A stretch of DNA of 64,000 bases from Paenibacillus macquariensis (GCF_900156375.1 NZ_FTNK01000001.1:310001-374000), one strand, 5' to 3'; shown: positions 23,711 to 34,830, numbered from the stretch's first letter. The notes: generated by a model not told the origin, from the letters alone. Translations and numbers: made by a program.

Positions 23711-25024
23711 TTCAGGTTGACCCGACTTCTGCATTACCCCGGAATCTTGTAACATCCATTCGATGAAACATCCATAACCGGATTTCGGATCATTTACAAA
23801 CACATGAGTAACGGCACCAATCAGCTTACCATTCTGAACAATGGGACTTCCACTCATTCCTTGTACAATCCCGCCCGTCTTACTTATAAGTTTCGGGTCA
23901 GTAATCTTTATTACAAGGCCTTTCGTAGCTGGCTCATCTTGACGTGCAACATGCACAATTTCTACTTTAAATCGTTCAACCTGCTGTCCATCCACGACAG
24001 TTAATATTTCAGCAGGCCCTTCCTTTACTTCTTCAGCAAAAGCAACGGGAATAGGTTCCTTATATAAACTGTGCTCGGGGTTTTGAGTCATTTTCCCAAA
24101 AATTCCAAAGTGCGTATTACTTACAATATTACCAAGGATGTTACTTTCCTTGAGAAAATGAGCTCGTTTCTCACCTGGTTCACCGTCTTGGCTTTTGGAA
24201 ATTGAAGTTACGTTTGACTGAACAATTTGACCACTACCTACAACGATAGGAGTCTGCGTGTTCATGTCCGTGATCACATGTCCAAGTGCACCGTATACGC
24301 CTTGATCTGGAGCATAGAAGGTCAACGTTCCAACCCCCGCAGCAGAATCACGGATATAAAGGCCAAGCCGCCATGCTTTGTCTTCTTCGTCATAGGCAGG
24401 AGTAAGTTTGGTTGATAAGGTTAAATCTCCTCTTTTAAAGGAAATATCAAGTTTTCTCTTCCCTACTCCAGCTTCTTCAACCATCGTAGCCACTTTACTT
24501 ATGTCGGTTAGGGCGACGCCATCCATATGAGTCATTAAATCACCTAACTGAATACCTGCATTCTCACCTGGAGAGACACGACGATCTTCTCTTACGTTAA
24601 CTAAATGATGTCCAACAACAAGAATTCCCGCTGATTTCACTTTTACTCCGATTGTTTGTCCGCCAGGGATCACTTTCAATCCAGGAACAACCTGAATCCG
24701 TACCGTTTTAATAGGAATGGTTCCGAATAATTTCAGGGTAAGACGCGCATTGCCACTTTGTTGTGAGCTAAGTCGCAAAGAATGATTAGGGGCCACTTGC
24801 AACGTAGGACGTGTCAGTCCGTTTAATTGAAGTACATCAGGCCTGTCCACAGATGCGTGGGTGTTCACCGGAACTGCTAATTGAAACATGGATGAATCGC
24901 CAGTAAATAATCTTACATCATTAGGTAATGCTGCATAACTGTGTACAGATTCACTTGTACATAGAAAACACAGAAAGAAGGCGGATAATAAACCTAGTAA
25001 TTTCTTCCTGAGATTGGAGTTCAA
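23693..25024 (-). CDS. spoIVB: SpoIVB, sporulation signalling serine peptidase
   Basis: 443 residues from TTG 25024 (ribosome site GGGGAGTG). N-terminal signal anchor (LLGLLSAFFLCFLCTS), a PDZ domain at about 110-195 (GILVVGHHLVN, GIQLGDLMTHMDGVALTD), then the S55 peptidase domain with ALGHVITD (catalytic His) and GMSGSPIVQNGKLIGAVTHV (catalytic Ser). SpoIVB is made in the forespore, crosses to the intermembrane space and cleaves SpoIVFA to start pro-sigma-K processing. Adjacent to spo0A and recN as in Bacillus. All catalytic parts are present. Confidence 0.95.
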   Translation of the reverse strand: MNSNLRKKLLGLLSAFFLCFLCTSESVHSYAALPNDVRLFTGDSSMFQLAVPVNTHASVDRPDVLQLNGLTRPTLQVAPNHSLRLSSQQSGNARLTLKLFGTIPIKTVRIQVVPGLKVIPGGQTIGVKVKSAGILVVGHHLVNVREDRRVSPGENAGIQLGDLMTHMDGVALTDISKVATMVEEAGVGKRKLDISFKRGDLTLSTKLTPAYDEEDKAWRLGLYIRDSAAGVGTLTFYAPDQGVYGALGHVITDMNTQTPIVVGSGQIVQSNVTSISKSQDGEPGEKRAHFLKESNILGNIVSNTHFGIFGKMTQNPEHSLYKEPIPVAFAEEVKEGPAEILTVVDGQQVERFKVEIVHVARQDEPATKGLVIKITDPKLISKTGGIVQGMSGSPIVQNGKLIGAVTHVFVNDPKSGYGCFIEWMLQDSGVMQKSGQPENLKAS

Positions 25025-25137
25025 TGGCTATCACACTCCCCTGGTTTCTTTCGCTTGACGAAAGTGGTCGCCGTTGCGTACCTTTAAGATAACCCCGCCC
25101 TCAGGCTTTTATTACTGTCAATCATTACTCCGTTCCC

Positions 25138-26862
25138 TCATCTGACAGCTTTTCTCGCTTCCGCCAACTTCAACATCTCTTGGGCATGATGACGCGTTTT
25201 TTCAGTGATTTCGACGCCACCCAACATCCTCGCAAGTTCCTCAATCCGACCTTGATCAGACAGATTTTCTACTTGTGTCATCGTCCGTCCATCCTGAATG
25301 TTCTTCTCAATTAAATATTGATGATCTGCCATACAAGCGACTTGCGGCAAATGGGTAATGGAGAACACTTGACACGTCCCTGACAACTTAAAGAGCTTCT
25401 CAGCAATCGACTGGGCTGCTCTCCCGCTAACACCTGTATCCACTTCATCAAATATAAGTACAGGAATCTGATCATGACGTGCAAAGATGGTCTTCATCGC
25501 GAGCATAATTCTCGATAGCTCTCCACCTGAAGCAATTTTACCAAGAGGTCTTAGCGGCTCTCCGGGATTGGGGGATATCATAAATTCAACGTTATCCATT
25601 CCCTGCTTCGTTAATCTTACCTTATGACCTTCCACATCATATCCACGTGGATCCTCAAGCAGATCAAGCTTAACTTGCAAAGAAGTCCGCTCCATTTGAA
25701 GATCTTTCAGTTCGCTCTCAACCTGCGAAGCCAACTCTTCAGAACACTGTTGTCTAGCCTGACTTAATTTATAGGCCGATTGAAGTAGACCTTCAAGCAT
25801 ACCATCGCGCAATTCACGAAGGCTCTCCAAACGCTCATCTTTATTCTCCAACAAATCCGTTTCCTGCTTAATATTCTCATAATAAGCTAGAATTTGTTCA
25901 ACGCTGTCGCCATATTTTCGACGAAGCGTGGTAATCATATCTAGACGTTGTTCAATCTCCTCTAAACGCTCAGGATTAAATTCAATATTCTCACGATAAT
26001 CCCTTAACTGAAATGCCGCATCTTCAAATTGAAAATAAGCGGATTGAAGTTGATCAAGTAAAGGCTTAAGTCCCAACTCATCATAATGAATGATATCTTT
26101 TAAAAGGGTGATTGCAGTGCTAATAGAACCTACGCCTTTGTGCCCATAAAGAATCTCATGTGCTCCTGTAACAGAGTCCATCATTTTTTCGCTATGTGAT
26201 AGCTTAACCCTTTCATTGGTTAACCATTCATCTTCACCCGGTTTTAATTGTGCTGCTGCAATCTCTTCTAATTGAAATCGATATAGATCCAACATTTGAT
26301 ATGCTTTCTGACTAGAATTCTGCAGTTCTCGAAGTTCTTTCTCCACTTTAATAAACGCTGAATATTTCTCCTGATAACCTTGCTTCAAAGGACCAATAAC
26401 TTGTTCGCCATATGTATCTAGAAGATTCAAATGCCTTTCAGGGAGCAGTAAGTTCTGATGCTCATGTTGACCATGAATATTAACCAGTTGTTCTCCCACT
26501 TCACGAAGCATTGTAAGATTTACGAGTTGTCCATTGATTCGAGAAGTGCTCTTACCTTGGGACGTAATCTCACGTCGAATAACTAAATGCTCTTCATGAT
26601 CACCTTCTATACCAATCTTAACAAGTGTATCCCATACTGGATGCCCTTCCTGAAGTTCAAACAATGCTTCAATCTCAGCTTTATTACAGCCATACCGGAT
26701 GAGATCTGCAGAACCTCTGCCCCCCGCCAATAGACCAAGCGCATCAATGACAATGGACTTACCTGCACCTGTCTCTCCGGTAATCACATGGAAACCCGGA
26801 TAAAAATGTACGTCAATTGCTTCAATGACAGCTAAATTTCGAATGGATAACGTTACCAGCAT
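25138..26862 (-). CDS. recN: RecN, SMC-like DNA repair ATPase
   Basis: Start placed at MLVTLSIRNLAVIEAID (26862), 10 bases from AGGTGG; 574 residues, normal length. Walker A GETGAGKS near residue 33, coiled-coil arms through the middle, the SMC signature ASGGELSRIMLAMK and Walker B VLIFDEVDTGVSG near the end. RecN acts early in double-strand break repair. Gene lies between argR and spoIVB, as in Bacillus. Confidence 0.96.
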   Translation of the reverse strand: MLVTLSIRNLAVIEAIDVHFYPGFHVITGETGAGKSIVIDALGLLAGGRGSADLIRYGCNKAEIEALFELQEGHPVWDTLVKIGIEGDHEEHLVIRREITSQGKSTSRINGQLVNLTMLREVGEQLVNIHGQHEHQNLLLPERHLNLLDTYGEQVIGPLKQGYQEKYSAFIKVEKELRELQNSSQKAYQMLDLYRFQLEEIAAAQLKPGEDEWLTNERVKLSHSEKMMDSVTGAHEILYGHKGVGSISTAITLLKDIIHYDELGLKPLLDQLQSAYFQFEDAAFQLRDYRENIEFNPERLEEIEQRLDMITTLRRKYGDSVEQILAYYENIKQETDLLENKDERLESLRELRDGMLEGLLQSAYKLSQARQQCSEELASQVESELKDLQMERTSLQVKLDLLEDPRGYDVEGHKVRLTKQGMDNVEFMISPNPGEPLRPLGKIASGGELSRIMLAMKTIFARHDQIPVLIFDEVDTGVSGRAAQSIAEKLFKLSGTCQVFSITHLPQVACMADHQYLIEKNIQDGRTMTQVENLSDQGRIEELARMLGGVEITEKTRHHAQEMLKLAEARKAVR

Positions 26863-26911
26863 GAATAATCCCACCTTTGGCTCTTTACTGCCTTACTCAT
26901 TAGCATGTTTT

Positions 26912-27361
26912 CTATGAAATAAAACCTAACGTTTGTTTGATGACATACTCGCTGTCTTCCTCAGACCGACAAATCATAAGAATGGTATCATCTCCACAGA
27001 TGGTGCCCATAATCTGATTCCATTCCATATTATCCAGCAGGACCGCAACGGAGTTGGCTGTTCCTGGAAGACATTTCATTACAACGAGATTGCCAGTATG
27101 ATCAATATGAACAAAATTATCTACGAGCGCTCTTTTTAATTTCTGAACAGGATTATAACGCTGGTCCGTAGGAAGTGAATATTTATACCTTCCATCTTCC
27201 GTCGGTACTTTAATGAGAACTAATTCTTTAATATCTCGTGATACTGTCGCTTGCGTCACCTGAAACCCCGACTCCCTTAACGCTTCTACCAGTTCATCCT
27301 GAGTTTCAATATCGCGATGCGTAATAATATCACGAATCCTAATATGTCGCTGTCCCTTCAT
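26912..27361 (-). CDS. argR: ArgR/AhrC arginine repressor
   Basis: 149 residues, ATG 27361 behind AGGAGG. N-terminal winged helix ([20 protein letters not shown]) and C-terminal hexamerisation/arginine-binding domain ([27 protein letters not shown]). Represses arginine biosynthesis and activates catabolism when arginine is bound. Standard neighbour of recN in Bacilli. Confidence 0.96.
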   Translation of the reverse strand: MKGQRHIRIRDIITHRDIETQDELVEALRESGFQVTQATVSRDIKELVLIKVPTEDGRYKYSLPTDQRYNPVQKLKRALVDNFVHIDHTGNLVVMKCLPGTANSVAVLLDNMEWNQIMGTICGDDTILMICRSEEDSEYVIKQTLGFIS

Positions 27362-27386
27362 AAATGCCTCCTATTTGTGCTAATAA

Positions 27387-27869
27387 TTAACTATCATATC
27401 CATTCCATTCTTCCTCATCCCACTCGAAATAGATATGCCGTATTTCTCGTTCATTTAGATCCATATATATTACTCCGGCACAGTCTGGATAAAGTAAGAA
27501 GTAAGGTAAGAGACGATCTCTTAGTGAACTACCTGTCCATTCCAAAGGTAAACGCTTCTTCGCTGTCTTGACCAGATACACAGCTCCAGCTTCATCGGAT
27601 ACAACATAATCAATAAACAACCTACTAAAGTAATCCTCATGATTGACTTCGAAATAAAGGGGGATCTTGACACGTCCACCCATCACTTCATACCCTTTAC
27701 TTTGCAAAAAATCCACGGCTGGATGCTCAGGAATATAATCATTAAAGGGAATATTTAAGCTGCGATCAATTACGGGCTTCTGAAACCACCTCGTCAGTAA
27801 AGAAACAATACCTATAACAAGCAGAATTCCTATGACAGCCATCATGAATAGATCAGCTCGTCCTCCCAT
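27387..27869 (-). CDS. Conserved membrane-anchored protein, 160 aa
   Basis: The start is placed at MGGRADLFMMAVIGILLVIG (27869) because GAGGTGATT precedes it; the frame is open for 52 more codons without support. One N-terminal transmembrane helix, then a soluble domain with PAVDFLQSKGYEVMGGRVKI, and an acidic Trp/Tyr C terminus (YFEWDEEEWNGYDS). It lies between argR and tlyA. Conserved hypothetical; function unknown. Confidence 0.7.
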   Translation of the reverse strand: MGGRADLFMMAVIGILLVIGIVSLLTRWFQKPVIDRSLNIPFNDYIPEHPAVDFLQSKGYEVMGGRVKIPLYFEVNHEDYFSRLFIDYVVSDEAGAVYLVKTAKKRLPLEWTGSSLRDRLLPYFLLYPDCAGVIYMDLNEREIRHIYFEWDEEEWNGYDS

Positions 27870-27969
27870 GCGAATCACCTCGTAGATGTATTCGTGAGAC
27901 CTTAAAAAAAACCTTTTTTTCAATTTGAAAATGGCTATGCCTTTTTCAAAGATGAGCAAAGAAACCCAT

Positions 27970-28812
27970 CTATTTAGATGAGTTCCCCTTAAACGTATGT
28001 GTCGCCTCGTTAATAACGCGATCAATGTGTTCCTTCATGCTTACGTTATCCATTGGAATTCCATCACGATTAGATGTATCTAACCCCCAGTGGGCTAGAA
28101 ATTCAATATTACCTTCCCCGCCCGTAATGGGTGAGAAAGTTAACCCTTGCAGGCGATAACCTAATTCTTCAGCAAATGATAGAACCGTCTTTAGAACGTC
28201 CTTATGAACCGCAGTATCGCGAATTACACCTGACTTACCCACTTTATCTCGACCAGCTTCGAATTGCGGCTTTATTAAAGCTACAACACTCGAGGGTTGG
28301 CTCAATAGTGCCATTAGAGGTGGCAAAATAATTCGAAGTGAAATAAATGACACGTCAATACTAGCAAAATTCGGAATAGGTCCTTTTAAATCTTCTGGAG
28401 TCATATATCGAAAGTTAGTCTTCTCCATAACATAAACCCGCTCATCGCTGCGAAGAGACCAATCTAATTGGTTGGTTCCCACATCAATCGCATATACGTT
28501 CTTTGCACCATGCTTTAACGCACAGTCGGTAAAACCACCGGTTGAAGAGCCAATATCGAGCATCACAGCATCTTGGAGCTCAATCCCAAAACTATCGATA
28601 GCCTTCTTCAGCTTCAATCCACCCCTGCTTACGTAAGGATGAACAGCACCCTTGACTCTGATCGCTGCGTCCCTTGGAATCTTCATTCCTGGTTTCTCAA
28701 TCCGTTCTTCAGCAGCAAATACTAATCCCGCCATGATAGCTGCCTTAGCTTTCTCGCGACTATCATATAACCCCTGCTCGACAAGCAGTATATCTATACG
28801 TTCTTTTTCCAT
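27970..28812 (-). CDS. tlyA: TlyA-family rRNA methyltransferase (YqxC)
   Basis: Start at MEKERIDILLVEQGLYDSRE (28812), preceded by AGGTG; an upstream in-frame GTG at 28836 is less likely. S4 RNA-binding domain at 1-60 and a FtsJ/RrmJ-type methyltransferase domain with the SAM loop DIGSSTGGFTDCALKHGA at about 85-105. TlyA methylates ribosomal RNA at C1409/C1920 in actinobacteria; the Bacilli orthologue is less studied. Next to dxs, a usual location. Confidence 0.92.
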   Translation of the reverse strand: MEKERIDILLVEQGLYDSREKAKAAIMAGLVFAAEERIEKPGMKIPRDAAIRVKGAVHPYVSRGGLKLKKAIDSFGIELQDAVMLDIGSSTGGFTDCALKHGAKNVYAIDVGTNQLDWSLRSDERVYVMEKTNFRYMTPEDLKGPIPNFASIDVSFISLRIILPPLMALLSQPSSVVALIKPQFEAGRDKVGKSGVIRDTAVHKDVLKTVLSFAEELGYRLQGLTFSPITGGEGNIEFLAHWGLDTSNRDGIPMDNVSMKEHIDRVINEATHTFKGNSSK

Positions 28813-28839
28813 ATATTCACCTGATTCTGTCTTCACGCC

Positions 28840-30747
28840 TTAAGACGGAAAGCTGCTTTTACCATATTCATAAGGATGAAGAGCTATAAGTTTACGAATC
28901 TCCTCACATACTGCACTAGCTGTTAGTTCTGTTTCTTCACGCTGTTCCTTGATGCTTCCGTGTTCAATAAATCGATCAGGAACACCCATCAGGGACACAG
29001 TCGTATCAAACATATGTTGACTTGCATAAAATTCAAGGACAGCACTACCAAGACTTCCCGCCTCACATGCTTCTTCCAATACGATCATATTCGTTCTTGA
29101 TTTAGCAAGGGCACGTAACATATCTTCATCCACAGGCTTGAGGAAACGTGCATTCACAACCTGTAGTTGAATTCCTTCTCGCTTAAGTAGTTCGGCCGCT
29201 TCAAGTGCCACTTGAACCATAGGTCCTACAGCAAGTACGGCGTAACCTTCTCCTTCACGAACGCTCTCCCATGTTCCGATTGGAATAGACTTAAGTGTCT
29301 CATCCATAGGCACACCAAGTCCATTGATGCGTGGATAACGATAGGCTATAGGTCCATCATTATATTCTAGAGCCGTAAACATCATATGGCGAAGTTCATT
29401 CTCATCTTTAGGCATCATAAGAACCATATTCGGAATATGACGCATAAAAGCAATATCATAAACCCCTTGATGTGTCTCACCATCTGCTCCAACAAATCCC
29501 GCGCGATCAATTGCAAACGTTACGTTGGCATTATGTCGGCAAATATCATGAACAATCTGATCATACGAACGTTGCATAAAGGTAGAGTACACTGCGAATA
29601 CAGGTTTCATTCCCTCCATCGCCATCGCCGCACACATCGTTGCCGCATGTTGCTCTGCAATTCCTACATCAATCATACGATCCGGAAATCTTTTGCTGAA
29701 AGGAAATAATCCTGAGCCACCAGGCATTGCTGGAGTTACTGCCACAACTCTTGAATCACGTTCCCCAAGTTCAATCAATGTTTGTGCAAACACATCTGTA
29801 TACATCGGGTTTCCTACTGATTTCAGTACTTGACCAGATTCAATCTTATAAGGTGTAATACCATGCCATTTATAGGAGTCCGCTTCTGCAGGTGTGTAAC
29901 CTTTACCCTTTGTTGTAAGAACATGAACGAACACAGGGCCGTCTACATTATCTGCTTGCTTAAACGTGTCAATTAATTTCTGAAGGTCATGTCCATCAAC
30001 GGGACCAAGATACGTAAAACCTAATTCCTCAAAAAGAATACCTGGAACAACCATATATTTAAGGCTATCCTTTAATTTCTCAACGGTCTTGGCTAATTTA
30101 CCACCAATGGCTGGGATTTTCTTAAGCATGCCTTCTACTTCATCTTTTGCTCTTAAATAGTGACGATCTGAGCGTAACTTACTCAAATAATTGTGCATAG
30201 CGCCTACATTAGGTGCAATAGACATCTCATTATCATTAAGAACGACCATTAGCTTCTTCTGTGCATGACCGATATGATTTAGCGCTTCAAATGCCATACC
30301 ACCGGTTAATGCTCCATCACCGATAATCCCAACAACTTTGTTGTCCTCGCCTTTAAGATCTCTAGCAAGAGCCATACCCATGGCAGCGGAAAGAGATGTA
30401 CTACTATGTCCAGCTTCCCAGACATCATGTTCACTTTCTGTTCTCTTCACGAACCCACATAAACCATTATATTTACGTAATGTATCGAATCGATCCATAC
30501 GGCCAGTTAGTATCTTATGGACGTATGCTTGATGTCCTACATCAAATAAAAACTTATCTTTCGGGCTGTTATAACAATAATGAAGAGCAAGCGTGAGTTC
30601 CACCACTCCCAAATTCGATGCGAGATGCCCTCCTGTAACAGACAACTTCTCAATTAGAAACTGTCGGATTTCACTCGCCAGAGAAGTTAGCTCGTCAACC
30701 GAAAGTGATTTCAATTGTTCTGGCTGTTTCAATTGTGGAAGTTTCAC
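28840..30747 (-). CDS. dxs: 1-Deoxy-D-xylulose-5-phosphate synthase
   Basis: 635 residues. Makes DXP from pyruvate and glyceraldehyde 3-phosphate, the first step of the MEP isoprenoid pathway, using thiamine diphosphate. Visible motifs: [13 protein letters not shown], the TPP/Mg site [18 protein letters not shown] with [12 protein letters not shown], and the transketolase pyrimidine domain ([19 protein letters not shown]). C-terminal transketolase domain present. Just downstream of ispA, so both isoprenoid genes sit together. Confidence 0.97.
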   Translation of the reverse strand: MKLPQLKQPEQLKSLSVDELTSLASEIRQFLIEKLSVTGGHLASNLGVVELTLALHYCYNSPKDKFLFDVGHQAYVHKILTGRMDRFDTLRKYNGLCGFVKRTESEHDVWEAGHSSTSLSAAMGMALARDLKGEDNKVVGIIGDGALTGGMAFEALNHIGHAQKKLMVVLNDNEMSIAPNVGAMHNYLSKLRSDRHYLRAKDEVEGMLKKIPAIGGKLAKTVEKLKDSLKYMVVPGILFEELGFTYLGPVDGHDLQKLIDTFKQADNVDGPVFVHVLTTKGKGYTPAEADSYKWHGITPYKIESGQVLKSVGNPMYTDVFAQTLIELGERDSRVVAVTPAMPGGSGLFPFSKRFPDRMIDVGIAEQHAATMCAAMAMEGMKPVFAVYSTFMQRSYDQIVHDICRHNANVTFAIDRAGFVGADGETHQGVYDIAFMRHIPNMVLMMPKDENELRHMMFTALEYNDGPIAYRYPRINGLGVPMDETLKSIPIGTWESVREGEGYAVLAVGPMVQVALEAAELLKREGIQLQVVNARFLKPVDEDMLRALAKSRTNMIVLEEACEAGSLGSAVLEFYASQHMFDTTVSLMGVPDRFIEHGSIKEQREETELTASAVCEEIRKLIALHPYEYGKSSFPS

Positions 30748-30850
30748 TTAAATCTCCCCACTTTTCTTCTATAGGATTTGTTAATGTTGTACTTCACGAA
30801 TCTTCCGCTCATTATATCACAAATAAACCTCACTTATAAAATCAGCAGAC

Positions 30851-31768
30851 TTAATGATCTCTATTCACCAAATAATCGGCAATCTCCAGAAGACGTTCTG
30901 GATGAGGGAATCCAGCCTCAATAATCGTTTTCTTAGCTTCCTGGGTAAGTCTTTCGACTTCCATCTTCGATTCATCAAGACCAATAAAGTAAGGATAAGT
31001 TACTTTATCTTGTTTCACATCACTTTGAGTCTTTTTGCCAAGCTTAGCTTCGTCACCGATTAGATCTAGAATGTCATCTTGGATCTGGAATGCAAGTCCA
31101 AGACGGTGACCAAATGTACGAAGTGCTGTAACCTTAGCTTCATCAGCCCCTGCGATTCGTCCCCCTGCTATGAGTGAGAATATGATCAGATCACTTGTCT
31201 TATGTGTATGGATATACTCCAGTTGAGAAAGACCCGTTAGGCCTTGTTCCCCTTCCATGTCCGCGACCTGTCCTCCAACCATACCTCTAGGTCCAGCCAT
31301 TTCAGCCAGATCTTCAATTATGGCAAGAACCCGATCGGAGGGAATACCATGTTTACGTGAAATCTGAGCTAAACTAAAAAAAGCATGGGTAAGAAGCCCA
31401 TCTCCCGCAAGGATAGCCATTGCTTCACCATAGACTTTATGATTCGTAAGCTTACCACGACGATAATCATCGTTATCCATTGCTGGAAGATCATCATGAA
31501 CGAGCGAATATGTATGAACCATTTCAACAGAACAAGCTGCTTCTATCGCTACTTCACGTCGTCCCCCAAGAGCTTCGCAAGCCGCTATGACCAATAATGG
31601 ACGTAAACGTTTGCCACCTGCAAGAAGGGAATATGTCATTGAATCCTTTAAATTAGAAGGAACATCCCAGTTGGATGGGAAAATCTCCAACAAGGATGAT
31701 GTGATCAAATCCGATATGTCATCAATATAATCTTTCAACGGAGGCTGATTATTCAATGGACTCACCAC
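30851..31768 (-). CDS. ispA: Polyprenyl (farnesyl/geranyl) diphosphate synthase
   Basis: 305 residues. Aspartate-rich FARM DDLPAMDND at about 98-106 and SARM DDILD near 238, plus GGKRLRPLL for substrate binding. Catalyses chain elongation to farnesyl diphosphate. The start overlaps the end of xseB (GTG 31768 or 31765), and dxs follows. Confidence 0.94.
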   Translation of the reverse strand: MVSPLNNQPPLKDYIDDISDLITSSLLEIFPSNWDVPSNLKDSMTYSLLAGGKRLRPLLVIAACEALGGRREVAIEAACSVEMVHTYSLVHDDLPAMDNDDYRRGKLTNHKVYGEAMAILAGDGLLTHAFFSLAQISRKHGIPSDRVLAIIEDLAEMAGPRGMVGGQVADMEGEQGLTGLSQLEYIHTHKTSDLIIFSLIAGGRIAGADEAKVTALRTFGHRLGLAFQIQDDILDLIGDEAKLGKKTQSDVKQDKVTYPYFIGLDESKMEVERLTQEAKKTIIEAGFPHPERLLEIADYLVNRDH

Positions 31769-32009
31769 TTTCCGAATCTAGTGAAGCACCAAATGGCTTC
31801 TTCCGAAGCTCGCCATCTTCCTCCACAATCATTTCAATTTTGCGTTCAACTTGTTCCAACTTCTGACTGCATAACTGAGAAAGGCCCATCCCCTTTTGAA
31901 ATAACTCGATCGCTTTTTCCAAAGGTACGTCTCCATGCTCAAGTTCGTCTACAATTTCTTCTAGCTGGCTCATTGCTTGTTCAAAATTAAGTTCAGTGAC
32001 CTTCGCCAT
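31749..32009 (-). CDS. xseB: Exodeoxyribonuclease VII small subunit
   Basis: 86 residues from MAKVTELNFEQAMSQLEEIV (32009); a second ATG at 32021 is too close to AGGAGG. The three-helix family pattern (LEEIVDELEHGDVPLEKAIE, then LFQKGMGLSQLCSQKLEQ) is typical. Binds XseA. Overlaps both xseA (upstream) and ispA (downstream). Confidence 0.92.
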   Translation of the reverse strand: MAKVTELNFEQAMSQLEEIVDELEHGDVPLEKAIELFQKGMGLSQLCSQKLEQVERKIEMIVEEDGELRKKPFGASLDSESGESIE

Positions 32010-33363
32010 GACTTTGTTCATCCTCCTTGATTGCCCATACCTGACAATCGAATTGACCATCGTTAACTCTTATCTTCACCAAATCTCCAAGCTGTACATC
32101 GCTTATCGATTTAATTAATCGCTTCTCCTGCTCATCATACACAAGACTGTATCCCCTAGACATGACTTTCAAGGGACTTAGGGCATCCAGTTGGCGTACC
32201 GCTGAACCAAGTTGTGTTTGACTTCCTTTCAGAATAGATAACATAGCTAGCTGAAGCTGACGCTGGCTTCTCTCTCTATTCTTTTTAGCGGAGGACACTT
32301 GCTCTTGAGGATTGAATCGCAACAAGCTATGGTGTATTCGCGATTTTCTTTCCATATTCAGCTTTACATCGGAACGGATCGAACGCGTAAGCTGTTGCTG
32401 TAGCCTATCAAGCCGCTCCGTATGTTGCTGCAACGTTCTACGTGGATGTACCAACACAGGTGAACGTTGTAACGCTGCAAGCCGCTCACGACCATATTGT
32501 ACTCGTTGTTTCAATGCCTGACGTAACTGCCGTTCTCTAAGCTGCAGCGTAGCCTTAATTTCCTCTATATTGGGTACGGCAAGCTCAGCTGCTGCTGTTG
32601 GTGTCGCAGCCCTGAGATCTGCAACGAAATCAGCAATTGTGAAATCCGTTTCATGCCCCACTGCAGAAATGATAGGAATGGCTGATCGAAAAATAGCTCG
32701 AGCAACCGTTTCCTCGTTAAAAGCCCACAATTCTTCTAACGACCCGCCACCTCTACCTGCAATAATCACATCGACTTCTGCCATACTATTCAAACCCTCA
32801 ATTGCTTTCACAATAGCTGGTGCAGCGCCTTTACCTTGTACAAGAACAGGATAAAGGATGATATTGACTTGGGGATACCGCCGCTTCAGCGTAATCATAA
32901 TATCTCTTACCGCTGCTCCTGTTGGAGACGTGATTACGCCAATTGTTTTTGGGTAGTCAGGTATTAGACGCTTACGCTCCGATGCAAATAACCCTTCTGA
33001 CTCTAATTTCTTCTTTAGCTGTTCATACGCAAGGTATAAGCTTCCGATACCATCAGGCTGCATATGTGTAGCGTAGAATTGATACTGTCCATCTCGTTCA
33101 TAGACAGTAACATTTCCTCTGGCGATCACACGTGAGCCTTCCTTCGGTATGAAAGGTAATTTCTGATTGTGAGATCCAAACATAATAGCTTTTATACGGC
33201 TACTTTCATCTTTCAATGTGAAATACATATGTCCGCTAGAATGGTGAGTGAAATTAGATATTTCCCCACGAATCCATACATCAGACAACAATGAATCCGA
33301 ATCAAGCTTCATCCGGATGTATCGGTTCAGATCTTTAATGGATAATACATTCTGCTGGTCCAT
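31993..33363 (-). CDS. xseA: Exodeoxyribonuclease VII large subunit
   Basis: 456 residues. N-terminal OB-fold (VWIRGEISNFTHHSSGHMYF, TLKDESSRIKAIMFG) followed by the catalytic domain with PTGAAVRDIM, GRGGGSLEELWAFN and AVGHETDFTIADFVADLRA, then a long coiled coil. Degrades single-stranded DNA processively with XseB. 11 bases from folD, same operon. Confidence 0.96.
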   Translation of the reverse strand: MDQQNVLSIKDLNRYIRMKLDSDSLLSDVWIRGEISNFTHHSSGHMYFTLKDESSRIKAIMFGSHNQKLPFIPKEGSRVIARGNVTVYERDGQYQFYATHMQPDGIGSLYLAYEQLKKKLESEGLFASERKRLIPDYPKTIGVITSPTGAAVRDIMITLKRRYPQVNIILYPVLVQGKGAAPAIVKAIEGLNSMAEVDVIIAGRGGGSLEELWAFNEETVARAIFRSAIPIISAVGHETDFTIADFVADLRAATPTAAAELAVPNIEEIKATLQLRERQLRQALKQRVQYGRERLAALQRSPVLVHPRRTLQQHTERLDRLQQQLTRSIRSDVKLNMERKSRIHHSLLRFNPQEQVSSAKKNRERSQRQLQLAMLSILKGSQTQLGSAVRQLDALSPLKVMSRGYSLVYDEQEKRLIKSISDVQLGDLVKIRVNDGQFDCQVWAIKEDEQSHGEGH

Positions 33364-33374
33364 AACAAACCCCT

Positions 33375-34232
33375 TTAAACCAATTTATGATGACGCTTAG
33401 CCGCAATCAACGTATTCTGCATAAGCATTGTAATGGTCATTGGACCAACGCCTCCAGGAACGGGTGTAATAGGTCCTGATACTTCTTTAACACTTTCAAA
33501 ATCAACATCACCAGCGAGTTTACCATTAGGTAGTCTATTCATCCCAACATCGATAACAACTGCTCCTGGTTTCACATAACTTGCATCGATAAAGTTAGCA
33601 CGTCCAATAGCCACGACTAGAATATCACCTTGTCTCGCGATCTCAGCCATATTAGCTGTACGAGAATGGCACATCGTAACGGTAGCATTTTCCCTTTGAA
33701 GTAACAAAGATACGGGCTTACCTACAATATTACTTCTACCAATCACAATGGCATGTTTGCCTGACATTTCAATGCCCGCACGCTTAATCAGTTCAATAAC
33801 ACCTGATGGTGTACATGGAAGAAGACTATCATCACCAATAACCAAGTTACCTACATTGATGGGATGAAACCCATCCACGTCTTTTTCCACAGAAATGGCG
33901 TTAATGACGGCCTTCTCTTCAATATGCCCAGGAAGTGGCAACTGTACAAGTATTCCATTAATATTATCTTGACGGTTAAGCTTATCCACTAATGTTAACA
34001 ATTCTTCTTGCGAAGTTGTCTCAGACAGACGGTGCACTTCCGAATAATAACCTAGATCATGGCAAGCTTTCTCTTTATTACGAACATAAACTTGAGAGGC
34101 AGCATCTTCCCCTACCAATACGACAGCAAGTCCTGGAACAACGCCTTTATTTGAAAGTTCCTTTACTTCATTTGCTAATGAACCACGGATTTCATCTGAT
34201 ACCTGTTTCCCACTAATAATCGTTGCTGTCAT
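33375..34232 (-). CDS. folD: FolD, methylene-THF dehydrogenase/cyclohydrolase
   Basis: 285 residues. Motifs: [14 protein letters not shown] (catalytic Lys), [17 protein letters not shown], the NADP site [14 protein letters not shown], and [18 protein letters not shown]. Interconverts methylene-, methenyl- and formyl-tetrahydrofolate. Sits between nusB and xseA as in Bacillus. Confidence 0.97.
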   Translation of the reverse strand: MTATIISGKQVSDEIRGSLANEVKELSNKGVVPGLAVVLVGEDAASQVYVRNKEKACHDLGYYSEVHRLSETTSQEELLTLVDKLNRQDNINGILVQLPLPGHIEEKAVINAISVEKDVDGFHPINVGNLVIGDDSLLPCTPSGVIELIKRAGIEMSGKHAIVIGRSNIVGKPVSLLLQRENATVTMCHSRTANMAEIARQGDILVVAIGRANFIDASYVKPGAVVIDVGMNRLPNGKLAGDVDFESVKEVSGPITPVPGGVGPMTITMLMQNTLIAAKRHHKLV

Positions 34233-34271
34233 TACACTCTCTCCCCTTATGTTTAAGTATAATTTGGAATT

Positions 34272-34730
34272 CTAGGAACGTTTCTCTTTAAGTTCGTCTA
34301 AATCGCCAATCATTTTACCTAACACACCATTTACAAACTTACCTGAATCCTCTGTACCAAAGTGCTTAGCAAGATCAATCGCCTCATTGACAACAACTTT
34401 GGCTGGAGCGTCTTCGTGATCGTGATACACCATTTCATACGTTGCTAATCGTAATACTTGACGGTCCACTCGGGATAAACGACTCATTTGCCATCCAACT
34501 AAATAATGACCCAACAGTTCGTCAATCGCGACTTTATTACTCCACGTTCCGTTCACAAGCTCTAGAACATACTCCTTTAGCTTGATTTCATCTTTGATGA
34601 CTCTTTCGGTCTCATTCTCTTCAGAAGCTTCTTCCAAAAGGATCGATACAGCCTCTTCACTCTCTACTAAGTTCATTTCCATTTGGTACAAGCTTTGTAC
34701 CACGATTTCTCTTGCCACACGTCTTTTCAT
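34272..34730 (-). CDS. nusB: NusB transcription antitermination factor
   Basis: 152 residues from MKRRVAREIVVQSLYQMEMN (34730), behind AGGAGG at somewhat long spacing. All-helical NusB fold with WQMSRLSRVDRQVLRLATYE and PAKVVVNEAIDLAKHFGTED. Acts with NusE/S10 in rRNA antitermination. Its 5' region carries an unusual long hairpin (34831-34880). Confidence 0.95.
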   Translation of the reverse strand: MKRRVAREIVVQSLYQMEMNLVESEEAVSILLEEASEENETERVIKDEIKLKEYVLELVNGTWSNKVAIDELLGHYLVGWQMSRLSRVDRQVLRLATYEMVYHDHEDAPAKVVVNEAIDLAKHFGTEDSGKFVNGVLGKMIGDLDELKEKRS

Positions 34731-34830
34731 AATTATCTGTTCCTCCTGAATATCTTGTATTGCGTTCATTTTATTTCATAACAGAGCCTACCATGTTGTC
34801 ATTTCAGGTTTCACATGTGCTTCTTCGTGA

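Noticed and set aside
29386..29709. Long antisense frames over dxs, xseA, aspartate kinase and others
   Set aside because: They shadow clearly conserved genes on the other strand.
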